From NCBI GenBank assembly GCA_028820495.1, contig JAPPIX010000315.1, positions 1,921-34,442 of the forward strand: a DNA stretch of 32,522 bases, read 5' to 3'. Positions within the stretch are counted from its first letter, which is position 1; every line of letters starts with the position of its first letter. Under the pieces are notes generated by a model. It had not been told where the DNA came from and made no database searches. It saw only the letters and a program-made list of their open reading frames with translations. This DNA is from Gammaproteobacteria bacterium. GTDB lineage: Bacteria; Pseudomonadota; Gammaproteobacteria; Pseudomonadales; Azotimanducaceae. The position numbers were made by a program, and so were the translations under genes. Shown one piece after another: positions 15,732 through 22,852 of the stretch.

Positions 15732-16187
15732 CTACAGACCGGCCTCCTGCCGACGACTGTTGGCCGCTTGCTGCATCGAGAGCACCTCGCCGGAAAATCC
15801 ACTTCCGACACTCTGCGACAACTTGCGCCGCAGGCGGTCATCCGCCGTCACCATAGGGCACCCGTGTTCCATGGCCAGCGCGAGATATATGCAGTCATAA
15901 GCGGCATGGTCCAAGGCAATGGCCAGCCGCGTTGCCGTATCCATCAGGTGTCGGGTTGGCAGGATGTCGATGTCGCCTTGCTGCAGGATTCGAGCCGCCG
16001 TGATGGCCTCATCCACTGTAAGCTCCCCTCGCCTCACCTTTTTCCAGAGGATGTTGGCGCACTCTGCGATCAACAGATCCGGTGATACCAAGGGGCCGCC
16101 CTCCATGACCGCCAAGGCGGCGTCGGAATCCACTTCATCGACCACCCACTTGATCGCCACGCTCGCGTCGATGACAACAGGGTTCAC
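15732..16187 (-). CDS. vapC: VapC-type PIN-domain toxin
   Basis: A 151-aa PIN-domain ribonuclease. The acidic metal-binding positions are visible: D7 in VVIDASVAIKW, the Glu of IAECANILWKK, the Asp of AAYDCIYLALA and the Asp pair in MVTADDRL. The ATG overlaps the antitoxin stop by 4 nt (ATGA), the usual toxin-antitoxin coupling. It would cleave RNA when free and be held inactive by its partner. It marks the left part of the accessory region. Confidence 0.92.
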   Translation of the reverse strand: MNPVVIDASVAIKWVVDEVDSDAALAVMEGGPLVSPDLLIAECANILWKKVRRGELTVDEAITAARILQQGDIDILPTRHLMDTATRLAIALDHAAYDCIYLALAMEHGCPMVTADDRLRRKLSQSVGSGFSGEVLSMQQAANSRRQEAGL

Positions 16188-16423
16188 CGCTCGTCGCGCC
16201 CTTCCCGCTGCAGCAACTCAGCAGGCGTATGCCGCCGACCTCTGGTCAGTTCCCTCAGTTTGGCTGCCAACTCGGCAAAGGACGGCTCCACTTCCGCGGA
16301 TAACGCTTGGCGAAGTATTTCTCGATGTTCCGCTTCCGCGGACCGACCATTACGAGCCGCACGATGCTTCAGGCGCCGGACCAGTCCATCGTCCAGATTG
16401 CGAACCTGCAGGTTTTTAGACAT
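16184..16423 (-). CDS. vapB: FitA/VapB-type ribbon-helix-helix antitoxin
   Basis: A 79-aa protein with an N-terminal ribbon-helix-helix domain (MSKNLQVRNLDDGLVRRLKHRAARNGRS then AEAEHREILRQAL) of the FitA/Arc type. The acidic/basic C-terminal tail wraps the toxin in known pairs. ATG 16423 is preceded by GGAG and CAGGG. The dimer should bind its own promoter; the direct repeats just upstream are candidates. Confidence 0.9.
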   Translation of the reverse strand: MSKNLQVRNLDDGLVRRLKHRAARNGRSAEAEHREILRQALSAEVEPSFAELAAKLRELTRGRRHTPAELLQREGRDER

Positions 16424-16437
16424 CCCTGTTCTCCAGA

Positions 16438-16453
16438 ATCTGACATATCTGAC
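16438..16453. promoter_or_regulatory. Candidate vapBC operator: tandem 7-bp repeats
   Basis: ATCTGAC occurs twice, at 16438-16444 and 16447-16453, 15 nt and more upstream of the antitoxin ATG. An AT-rich stretch (CATATAATG) and a TTGACT on the minus strand lie just beyond. Ribbon-helix-helix antitoxins often bind such short repeats. Confidence 0.4.
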
Positions 16454-16497
16454 CTCATATAATGCACCAAGTCAATGGATTGACGACAGAGCGCTAA

Positions 16498-16572
16498 GGC
16501 AGCCTCCAGCCACGCCGAAAATTGCATGATCCGGTCCGCTGCCAAATCGGTGCGGTGGAGTCCCGCCCTGTC
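16498..16572 (-). pseudogene. Displaced 5' fragment of a pdxH gene
   Basis: The 75 bases match the intact pdxH at 22688-22762 in the same orientation, with about 12 differences. On the minus strand it reads YDRAGLHRTDLAADRIMQFSAW then LEAA, against YGGAGLHRADLAADPLMQFSAW in the intact gene. Most differences fall in third positions (TTT TCG GCG TGG CTG against TTC TCC GCT TGG TTG). It therefore derives from a related but different pdxH allele, not a recent copy. Homology stops abruptly on both sides. Confidence 0.75.
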
Positions 16573-16979
16573 GTACTCGCAACGCTTACTTCAATGCTCG
16601 CTCCAGCCATCCGTGAGCACAGTATGCCCCAGCTCGCGCCGCTTCCAGAAGCATGTGGCCGGCACGAAGCACTCCGCTCCCCAAACGCTCGGCTGCTTTG
16701 GCCGCTGCGCTCGAAGCGCGACCGGTTCGTCTGCCCCTCCGCTCGCGTTCGGCGAACCACCGCTCGTCTTTCCTCGCCCATAGAGTGGTTGCTCCTTCCT
16801 CACGGAACGACGAAGCGAACCGAAATCTCAGGAAATCGGCAATGACGCCTCGCGCAAGGCTTCAACCGGATGCGCGGCAGGGTGGTGGCGCGGCTCGTGC
16901 AGCGCGACCCGCTCGGCATGGGCGGCGAGGGCCGCTCGCCAAACCGCACTTGGGCGGGCGCAACGCGGATAGGGGCCGC
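16573..16979. other. ~400 nt without a convincing gene
   Basis: No start codon with a ribosome site leads into a recognisable protein. A minus-strand frame without stops at 16589-16861 (91 codons) reads protein-like near its end: AKAAERLGSGVLRAGHMLLE, then AARAGAYCAHGWLERALK and a stop. It lacks a start and is not recognised, so it may be the tail of a broken gene directly next to the pdxH fragment. Confidence 0.4.
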
Positions 16980-17300
16980 CCCCCGGCCAGCCTTGTTGAG
17001 CTGCGCGGCCAGTCGTATGCGGAGACCCTTGCGCTTTGCGGCATACCGCCGGAGATGGTCACTGGCCTGGGCCAGGGCACGGCGGCGCGTGAGGCGCAAC
17101 GGCGATGGATGAGTACCGGCCTTGACGCCTTCGGCCGCCTTGCGGCTGCGGAACTGTCCGCCAAGCTGGACGCGCCGATCACGCTGAACTTTGACGCGCT
17201 CGCCAAGACCGACATTGCGGCGCGGGCGCGTTCGTTCAAGCAACTGACCGAGGCGGGCATCACGTTGGAGGAGGCCAAGCGGCTGACCGGGCTGGACTAA
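16980..17300 (+). pseudogene. Phage portal protein remnant (C-terminal part)
   Basis: The last ~105 codons before the stop at 17300 read LVELRGQSYAETLALCGIPP, then GLGQGTAAREAQRRWM, AAELSAKLDAPITLNFDAL and EAGITLEEAKRLTGLD. This follows the C-terminal layout of HK97/GTA-type portal proteins: a helix ending in GIPP, an AAREA...RR helix, a sheet and a final E-x-x-R-L-x-GL helix. The usual N-terminal ~280 residues are absent, and upstream codons in this frame are Arg/Pro-rich and not portal-like. It is a leftover of a prophage or gene-transfer-agent-like module with no other phage genes nearby. Confidence 0.65.
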
Positions 17301-17307
17301 GCGCCGT

Positions 17308-17583
17308 TCAGCGTCTTTTGGGGCCGTTTTGTCCGTGCGGTTTGCGTTTGCGTGGCGTGGGCTTAGGGGCTGGTTGGGTTACTTCATTTTTTTTTGCCTT
17401 GTCATGAGCGTCTTTTTCTGTCCGGTTAACCTTCAAAATCATATCCTTGACGCTCTGAAAGCACTTTTGGGGCCATTTCTCTTCCTTCAATATCCGGCAG
17501 ATGTTGGAATCTGAAATACATAGGTCGTCCCCGTTGCGGCCTTGTTCGTGTGCTTCTTGCAGCAAGCTACCAAGTAGGCTCAT
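17308..17583 (-). CDS. Hypothetical 91-aa protein with basic tail
   Basis: Not recognised. ATG 17583 has GGAAAG 8 nt upstream. The N-terminal 50 residues look folded and helical (ISDSNICRILKEEKWPQKCF), perhaps a helix-turn-helix. The last 40 are disordered, Lys/Pro/Arg-rich (APKPTPRKRKPHGQNGPKRR). The base composition is more AT-rich than the flanking genes, suggesting acquisition from elsewhere. A nucleic-acid-binding role would fit the charge but is not shown. Confidence 0.5.
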   Translation of the reverse strand: MSLLGSLLQEAHEQGRNGDDLCISDSNICRILKEEKWPQKCFQSVKDMILKVNRTEKDAHDKAKKNEVTQPAPKPTPRKRKPHGQNGPKRR

Positions 17584-17655
17584 GCTGTCTTTCCTTTGCG
17601 TGGTTGAGTTTGTGGATGGGCGCGAGTCCTGATCTGAAAACTTGTAGCAGACTGG

Positions 17656-18639
17656 CTAGTATGCTGAATAGACTCCTTGATAGTCAGAGTACAGGCCAAG
17701 TGCGCTATTGCGTACCCCGCCTGAGTAGTGAATGAAGCCTGACGGAGCCCAAACCGGCTGTCTGGGATTGTGCCCCACAATTTGCCATTTCCCTGAGCCG
17801 TCGCCAAAGTTGCCGGAGCAGGCGTCGGTGCCGCGTTCCAGTTGCTGGGCAGTGAGCGTGAGCGCACTGCAGGCATCTATTTCGCATGTCATTGTCCCTT
17901 CTCCGACAGCGCCGGAGACATTGGAACGAGCATTAGTGTCGTCCCAACCTTCAATAGTAAACTTAAGCAGACCATTTGCCGGGTTGACCAAGCGGACTAT
18001 GCCGACGGCAATGTGGTTGCTGGCGGGGTTGATGTTCGACAAAGAATCGCGGACGTGGGAACTGTTCCCGATTGGCCTGATCGGAGACAAAAACCCTTTA
18101 CCGTCTCCGCTCAAAATGCGCAGGAACAAATCGGTGTCTACACTGCGAGGCACCTGGACGCGAGCCCAAAGCAGTTGATTGGGGCCGGGCTCAGGCAAAT
18201 GGGATACAAAAGCGTCGTGTTCCTTATGGCCTTGGCCACTAGTTAGGTTGCGCATCGAAGCGGAATTGATGCCTCTAACCGTATATGATTCAACGCCTAT
18301 TCGCGCTTCCTGCACTAACTCCCCGGCGTCGTTGAACAATGCAATGTGCGGAGTTACCGTATATTGAGTGCCGTTTCTGAGGCGCATGAACCACTGGACG
18401 TTCGGATGGGAAGATGGCGGCAGATATCCATAGAAACGGGGATTAGTTCTCAGAGATGATGCAGGTCGTTCATACAGGGTGGAATTGTTGCGGCGGATAT
18501 CGCGCGGGTAGTCGGAATAGTCAAAGAGGTCGGGATCCAAGCAGCCTTCATATCGTGTGTCGTCTTGAAAATGATCTTGGGCGAAGGAGTCGGCTGGCAA
18601 CAGCACGGCGAAGGCGAGCAGGGCAAGTGTGGTTCTCAT
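17656..18639 (-). CDS. Secreted hypothetical protein
   Basis: A 327-aa protein with a clear signal peptide (MRTTLALLAFAVLLPADSFA, cleavage before QDHFQDD). The mature part has beta-rich stretches (VQWFMRLRNGTQYTVTPHIA, LLWARVQVPRSVDTDLFLRI) and Cys pairs near the C-terminus (MTCEIDACSAL, TDACSG) that may form disulfides. No domain is recognised. ATG 18639 is chosen; an identical ATGAGAACC occurs 13 nt upstream in another frame. Codon and base composition are lower in GC than the metabolic genes around the island. It stands upstream of the hypothetical 91-aa gene and may be co-transcribed. Confidence 0.65.
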   Translation of the reverse strand: MRTTLALLAFAVLLPADSFAQDHFQDDTRYEGCLDPDLFDYSDYPRDIRRNNSTLYERPASSLRTNPRFYGYLPPSSHPNVQWFMRLRNGTQYTVTPHIALFNDAGELVQEARIGVESYTVRGINSASMRNLTSGQGHKEHDAFVSHLPEPGPNQLLWARVQVPRSVDTDLFLRILSGDGKGFLSPIRPIGNSSHVRDSLSNINPASNHIAVGIVRLVNPANGLLKFTIEGWDDTNARSNVSGAVGEGTMTCEIDACSALTLTAQQLERGTDACSGNFGDGSGKWQIVGHNPRQPVWAPSGFIHYSGGVRNSALGLYSDYQGVYSAY

Positions 18640-18655
18640 TGTCGGTTCTCATTGT
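18631..18655. repeat. Tandem 12-bp repeat over the start codon of the secreted protein
   Basis: GGTTCTCATTGT occurs at 18631-18642 and 18644-18655, a 13-base period. Each copy carries an ATGAGAACC on the minus strand, but only the one at 18639 leads into the long frame. It looks like a slippage duplication of the translation start. Confidence 0.55.
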
Positions 18656-18907
18656 GGTTGATGATTCGGTCTAGAAGTTCTGGCGCACATGCGTTCGCCA
18701 TGCGTGTTCGAGGGTTGCCGGTGATCGGTAGGTGATTCTGCCCGCAAACATGTTGAGCCTGAACGCCTCAAACCCGGATGTTGCACGAGTCGTCCAACTT
18801 TCGAGAGCTTAAGCCACTTCGTCACGTTTCCTGACACTTTCGAACGATGCAGGCTCCTTGGCCATCGCTTTTGGCCGCCTGACGCGGGCTGCGAGCAGAG
18901 CGAGCGC
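18656..18907. other. ~250 nt with no recognised gene
   Basis: The stretch lies between the secreted protein gene and the transposase remnant. I see no start with a ribosome site and no clear hairpin. It probably includes decayed sequence belonging to the same IS element. Confidence 0.35.
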
Positions 18908-19045
18908 CTTAACCCGGCGTTCATCCATGTCGCGGTGGCCAGGCTGCACGAAGTCGACGTGCTGGACCTGTTGGTTCTGGATTCTGGAGCCTTACACATC
19001 ATGGACCGCGCCAAAATCGACTGCGGGTTTCGCCTGCACTGCCGA
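18908..19045 (+). pseudogene. IS4-family transposase remnant
   Basis: The plus-strand frame reads LNPAFIHVAVARLHEVDVLD then LLVLDSGALHIMDRAKIDCG and FRLH. This aligns with the DDE block of IS4-family transposases, typically PAFIHISDGKLHDVNVLD followed by GAFYVMDRGYIDFARL, including the second catalytic Asp (MDR). Only about 45 codons are recognisable, no start or terminal repeats are seen, and the DGK step is degraded, so it is inactive. Confidence 0.65.
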
Positions 19046-19063
19046 AACGTCTCTCGGCGCACC

Positions 19064-20071
19064 TCAACCGCACATTCTCGCCACATTGTCTTGAGCTCTC
19101 AGGCACTTGTCGCCAGCCACATTCCTTGAGCATTGGCGCGACTCCCGCTTTTGAGCGTTCTTGCAGTCCCGCCGTTGCTTGGCCTCTGCCTTTTCGATGT
19201 TCGCCAACATACGCTGCACACTCTTGGCTTCACTCCCGCGTAACTTCATGGCCACATCACCCACCTCCATGGCCGGGGAATACCGATACACCACATCAGC
19301 AATGGAGTACTTGGGCCGCACGTCTCGAACCAAAAGCAGACCCGATTCCTCCTCGTCGGCACCCAACACCTCGCCTGTGTCTGGATCCACGAATCCCTCT
19401 CCGAGTGTGACGACCTTCATGTAGTCCCCAGGCACGAGAAATGGCGCGCCGTAGTTCAGGTAAACCTCGTCATTGACTACGCGAACCAGCTTCACGGGAA
19501 AGAGGGCTATGGTGAGCTTTTCGGCCACAGCTTCCGCAGCTTGGCTGCCCAAGTCCGTAAAGGACGCTGCCGTTACGCCCCGGCACGGATTCTGATCTCC
19601 ACCGCCGGACGCGATCACATCGGACACCCTAACGCTCTCGCTAAATCGAATTTCACCGGTGTTGACGTCCACGGTTCGAACGTCGAGGCCGACGGTGGCC
19701 TTGCACTGGGTCATGATGATCATGTTCTCGCTCGCAAAGCTGGCGTCCATCACCCTGCCATACAGCAGGTAGTCCACGCCGCTGAAACCGCCAAGCGACG
19801 CATTGCCATCGGCTATTCCCGCCACCGACAAGCCCCTTTCCTGGAGCAGTTGGTCCAGCCTCCCGCGTTCCATGATGGTGAACTTGCGCGTCTTGGACAG
19901 GGCCGATTCCAGCGCCGTCTGAACCGTTGCCGTGTCCCAGTTCGCGTAGGACGATTGAATTTCGCCCACCGCAACGACTGGCGTGTTTTGTTGCGCTAGG
20001 GCCTGCGGCGGGACACAGCACAGGAACGCGATGGCCAACACGGCACCAAGGGCACTTGAACGAATTTGCAC
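19064..20071 (-). CDS. CsgG-like secreted protein (second of tandem pair)
   Basis: A 335-aa protein with a signal peptide (SSALGAVLAIAFLCCVPPQA, cleavage near LAQQ). CsgG-like fold blocks are VVAVGEIQSSYANWD, KFTIMERGRLDQLLQERGLS, GVDYLLYGRVMDASF, VDVNTGEIRFSESV and SQAAEAVAEKLTIALFPVKL. A following beta domain has EVYLNYG and GFVDPDTGEVLG, then a charged Cys-containing tail. GTG 20071 is chosen, with GGAAG upstream; the frame is open to 20206 but would overlap the upstream gene. CsgG relatives form outer-membrane secretion pores or act as periplasmic cell-wall-enzyme activators (LpoB-like). No lipobox is seen, so it is probably not the curli pore. No curli genes are present. Confidence 0.78.
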   Translation of the reverse strand: MQIRSSALGAVLAIAFLCCVPPQALAQQNTPVVAVGEIQSSYANWDTATVQTALESALSKTRKFTIMERGRLDQLLQERGLSVAGIADGNASLGGFSGVDYLLYGRVMDASFASENMIIMTQCKATVGLDVRTVDVNTGEIRFSESVRVSDVIASGGGDQNPCRGVTAASFTDLGSQAAEAVAEKLTIALFPVKLVRVVNDEVYLNYGAPFLVPGDYMKVVTLGEGFVDPDTGEVLGADEEESGLLLVRDVRPKYSIADVVYRYSPAMEVGDVAMKLRGSEAKSVQRMLANIEKAEAKQRRDCKNAQKRESRQCSRNVAGDKCLRAQDNVARMCG

Positions 20072-20141
20072 GGTTTCTTCCTTTGGATCGCAGCTATTGG
20101 GATTTCGAATGCGATAGCGGACTGAGAGAGTCTTCTGCCTG

Positions 20142-21173
20142 CTATATCTGCCTGCCCTTGCGCTGTCTTTGGCTGGCTTGGGCTTGCACGCCCTGATTGC
20201 CCACAAACAACACCATGTCGGATTGCTGGGGCGACTCTCCGCTGATCAGTTCGGCCGTGGAGAATTCGGATGTGGTGTCCACGACCCGTATTCTGGCGAC
20301 CTTTTTGCGGGTGGAACCCAGCGAACGCCCCGTGTCTGGGTCCACGAACGCCCTGCCCTCCCGAACTACGTCGAGCAGGTCTCCGGTCTGCAGCATCGCA
20401 TCCCCGAAATTGAGGTAGATGGATGCGCCGTCGATGGCCACCACCCGCACGGGGAAAATCGAGCCCGTGATCAGCGCCGCCGTCTTCCGCGCTGCCGCGC
20501 GCTGCACGTCAGCGAGCGGGTCCACGGCGCCATCAACGCGGGTCAACCCCCGCAGGGCGATGCCCTCGCCAGTGGTGACGGTCTGCTCAACGCTGTCGGC
20601 AATGCGGATTTCGCCCGTCCTCGCGTCCACCACCTTGATGTCCACGCCAAACGTGGTGGCGGCGCGCTCGGTGCGAACCGAACCCACATCCACGACCTGC
20701 TTTGAAGTGCCGAATTTCGTAACCGAGCCATAGACGATGTAGTCAACGCCCGAGACGTTTAGAACCGTGCCATTCTGCGAAAACGCCCCCTGCAGCGCCT
20801 GCTCGCCGAGCACTTGGTCAACGCGATTGCGCTCCATGATTCGGAAGCGATTGATCTTGGTGAGCTGGGTCTCCAGCATCGTCTGGAAGTTAGAGGACTT
20901 GGTGTTCTTGTAGTCCTGCCACTCGCGGCTATCGACGGTGGACACGATCTCGGTGACGGCGATGTGGGGCAGATCGCCTTCCTCGTCCGCGAGCGCTGTT
21001 TGGGACGAGAGAGCAGTCAGCAACATCAACATAGCGCCGACCAGCGCGAGCCAAGTGTGGGCAGATGGGCTGCTTTGTTGCGCGCGAGCTCCGAGCTCTA
21101 CGCGTGGGATTGAACCGCTAAGGCGGGCTAGGTAGGTAGGTAGGTAGGTAGGTAGAGGCAAGAGTTGTGCCAA
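20142..21173 (-). CDS. CsgG-like secreted protein (first of tandem pair), 5' end holds a tetranucleotide tract
   Basis: A paralog of the downstream gene. IAVTEIVSTVDSREWQDYKN, RFRIMERNRVDQVLGEQALQ, GVDYIVYGSVTKFG, VVDARTGEIRIADSVEQTV and AFVDPDTGRSLG match it block for block. A hydrophobic signal (WLALVGAMLMLLTALSSQTA, then LADEEGD) lies at about residues 41-62, so the annotated N-terminus from TTG 21173 is unusually long. The first codons run through six TAGG units. No ATG or GTG exists in frame before the signal. An ATG at 21255 with a strong GGGAGG site is out of frame by one base at the present repeat number. The start is therefore uncertain and expression may be switchable. Confidence 0.75.
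   Translation of the reverse strand: MAQLLPLPTYLPTYLARLSGSIPRVELGARAQQSSPSAHTWLALVGAMLMLLTALSSQTALADEEGDLPHIAVTEIVSTVDSREWQDYKNTKSSNFQTMLETQLTKINRFRIMERNRVDQVLGEQALQGAFSQNGTVLNVSGVDYIVYGSVTKFGTSKQVVDVGSVRTERAATTFGVDIKVVDARTGEIRIADSVEQTVTTGEGIALRGLTRVDGAVDPLADVQRAAARKTAALITGSIFPVRVVAIDGASIYLNFGDAMLQTGDLLDVVREGRAFVDPDTGRSLGSTRKKVARIRVVDTTSEFSTAELISGESPQQSDMVLFVGNQGVQAQASQRQRKGRQI
21129..21155. repeat. TAGG tetranucleotide tract (6.75 units)
   Basis: TAGG repeats six times from 21129 to 21152, plus TAG, on the plus strand; the minus strand reads CTAC/CCTA through the 5' end of the CsgG-like gene. Tetranucleotide tracts near starts are known slippage sites that switch surface-protein genes on and off. 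Confidence 0.85.
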
Positions 21174-21513
21174 CCTTGGCTTTCAACCGCTGCTTAACTT
21201 GGCTACTGCAATGGCCAAGCACATACTTGCCTTGGCGGAAAAGGCCCCTTGGCATTCCTGCTACCTCCCTGTTGATTTGCCGCAACCATAGTCTGTGGTT
21301 AGGGACAAGTCAAACGTCCAAAGTCCCGGCGATTCGCACTGCCTTGAAATGACCTCCCGATTTGCTGAACGGGGCCTCAAACCGAATCTTGGGCGCGGTG
21401 GGATGCAGCAAGACAGCGGGCAACGCCTCCCCCTGCCTCATTCATCGCCGGTTCAGGAAGCTCCCTCTACGGTGTCCCCCGACTATTAACCAACCGGCAA
21501 TGAGGAGATCGCG
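21174..21513. other. 340-nt divergent intergenic region
   Basis: It separates the CsgG-like gene from the glycine-zipper gene and should hold both promoters. On the minus strand GGGAGGTAGCAGGAATG (ATG 21255) is a good translation start that opens MPRGLFRQGKYVLGHCSSQV and stops just past the TAGG tract. I see no RNA gene or clear palindrome. Confidence 0.5.
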
Positions 21514-21990
21514 ATGAACGAAAAACGCATGCGCGCAGTCGGCGTGGCAGCGCTGCTTTGGGGAGCGCTCGGAGTGGCGGCACCCGCCGCCATGGCGCAG
21601 CACAACAGCTTCAGCCACTATCGGGAAGTGCCGTCCCATCGCGGCGACATCGTTGAGTACGGCTATTGGGAGCGCCGCCGCCCCCACCATCGCCAACACC
21701 GCACAAGGCAGTGGCAGGGTGGCCACCACAACCCGCGTTGGCTCGGCTCCTATCCGCACGGCTACGTCGAGGACTCCTACCCGTACCAGTACCGTTCTGA
21801 AGGTGGGGGCGCTTACAGATCCTCTACGCCAACGTTGCTCGGCGCGATCGTTGGCGGTGCGCTGGGCAACGAACTCGGCCACAAGAAGCGCAACAAGCAG
21901 ATCGGCGCGGTTGTCGGCGCACTCCTGGGCGGAAGCATCGGGCGGGACTTGGCCGAGCAGCGGCGGCGGGACATTGACCGTCGATACTAG
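21514..21990 (+). CDS. Secreted glycine-zipper (17-kDa surface antigen-like) protein
   Basis: A 158-aa protein with signal peptide MNEKRMRAVGVAALLWGALG and cleavage near AMA/QHN. The middle is rich in His, Arg and Tyr (YWERRRPHHRQHRTRQWQGG). The C-terminus has a glycine-zipper hairpin, LLGAIVGGALGNELG and IGAVVGALLGGSIGRDLAEQ, as in the Rickettsia 17-kDa antigen and other outer-membrane 2TM proteins. ATG 21514 has TGAGGAGAT upstream. It likely sits in or at the outer membrane; its role is unknown. It is divergent from the CsgG-like pair, also envelope proteins. Confidence 0.82.
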   Translation: MNEKRMRAVGVAALLWGALGVAAPAAMAQHNSFSHYREVPSHRGDIVEYGYWERRRPHHRQHRTRQWQGGHHNPRWLGSYPHGYVEDSYPYQYRSEGGGAYRSSTPTLLGAIVGGALGNELGHKKRNKQIGAVVGALLGGSIGRDLAEQRRRDIDRRY

Positions 21991-22153
21991 CCCGCTGGCA
22001 GGTCTTGATGCCCATCCTTGCCTAGGCTCGCAGCAGACGGGCAGCAGTGGCCTTGAGAATCAAGCTGGTGCGGCAGCGGGCTCCCCATCCGGCGCCTAGC
22101 TGAAACGAGACACTCGGGCAGCCCTTGGCCAATGTTGGATTTGATCGACTTGG

Positions 22154-22804
22154 CTAGGGCTGCAGCCGCACCACGTCCCACCCCCCCGCGTCGCTGGTCC
22201 GGTAGCGGAAGCGGTCATGCAGTCGCCCTGACCGGCCCTGCCAGAACTCGTACTCCACTGGCCGCAGGCGGTAGCCGCCCCACTCGGGGGGACGTGGCAG
22301 CGCATCGGGGGCGGGGGCCTTGCGCAGCGCCTGCACCGCTTGTTCGAGCGCTTGCCGATCGGCGATCGGAGCCGACTGCACCGAAGCCGCCGATGCATAG
22401 CGGCTGTCCAGCGGCCGGGATTCGAAATAGGCGTCCGACTCCGGGGCGGACAAACGCCGGACCGAGCCGCTGATGCGTACTTGACGGTCGTGTTCGCGCC
22501 AATGGAACAAGACTGAGGCGAAGGGATTTTCGGCAAGTTCCGCGCCCTTGGCGCTGCGGTAGTCGGTGTACCAGCACAATCCTTGGGCATCAAAGTGCTT
22601 CAACAGCACGATGCGCACCGACGGTGTCCGGCCGGCTCCGACCGTCGCCAGGGCCATGGCTGTGGGATCAGCGATGCGGTCGGCGATGGCAGCCTCCAAC
22701 CAAGCGGAGAACTGCATGAGCGGGTCCGCTGCCAAATCGGCGCGGTGGAGCCCCGCCCCGCCATAGTCCCGCCGCCGGGTTCTTTGATTGCCGCTATCGT
22801 CCAT
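22154..22804 (-). CDS. pdxH: Pyridoxamine/pyridoxine 5'-phosphate oxidase
   Basis: A 216-aa FMN enzyme that makes pyridoxal 5'-phosphate. Blocks are HRADLAADPLMQFSAWLEAA, SVRIVLLKHFDAQGLCWYTD, YRSAKGAELAENPFASVLF, W-REHDRQVRISGSV, EWGGYRLRPVEYEFWQGRSG, RLHDRFRYR and the terminal RLQP; the length equals the E. coli enzyme within two residues. ATG 22804 is chosen over TTG 22819. A diverged piece of the same gene's 5' end lies about 6.2 kb to the left in the same orientation, making this gene one border of the accessory region. Confidence 0.95.
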   Translation of the reverse strand: MDDSGNQRTRRRDYGGAGLHRADLAADPLMQFSAWLEAAIADRIADPTAMALATVGAGRTPSVRIVLLKHFDAQGLCWYTDYRSAKGAELAENPFASVLFHWREHDRQVRISGSVRRLSAPESDAYFESRPLDSRYASAASVQSAPIADRQALEQAVQALRKAPAPDALPRPPEWGGYRLRPVEYEFWQGRSGRLHDRFRYRTSDAGGWDVVRLQP

Positions 22805-22852
22805 GGACGTCGTACGCAACGACCGAAACAGGCTTTATGGTACTTTAAGTGA

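Noticed and set aside
16800-17243. Minus-strand 147-codon frame opposite the portal remnant
   Set aside because: It is Arg-rich with no recognisable domain, while the plus strand shows a clear portal C-terminus.
18649-19086. Minus-strand 145-codon frame
   Set aside because: It is antisense to the IS4 transposase remnant, with unnatural Ser/Arg/Thr composition and no ribosome site.
19064-21173. Curli secretion (csg) locus
   Set aside because: The CsgG-like proteins lack a lipobox, and no CsgA, CsgB, CsgE or CsgF genes are nearby.
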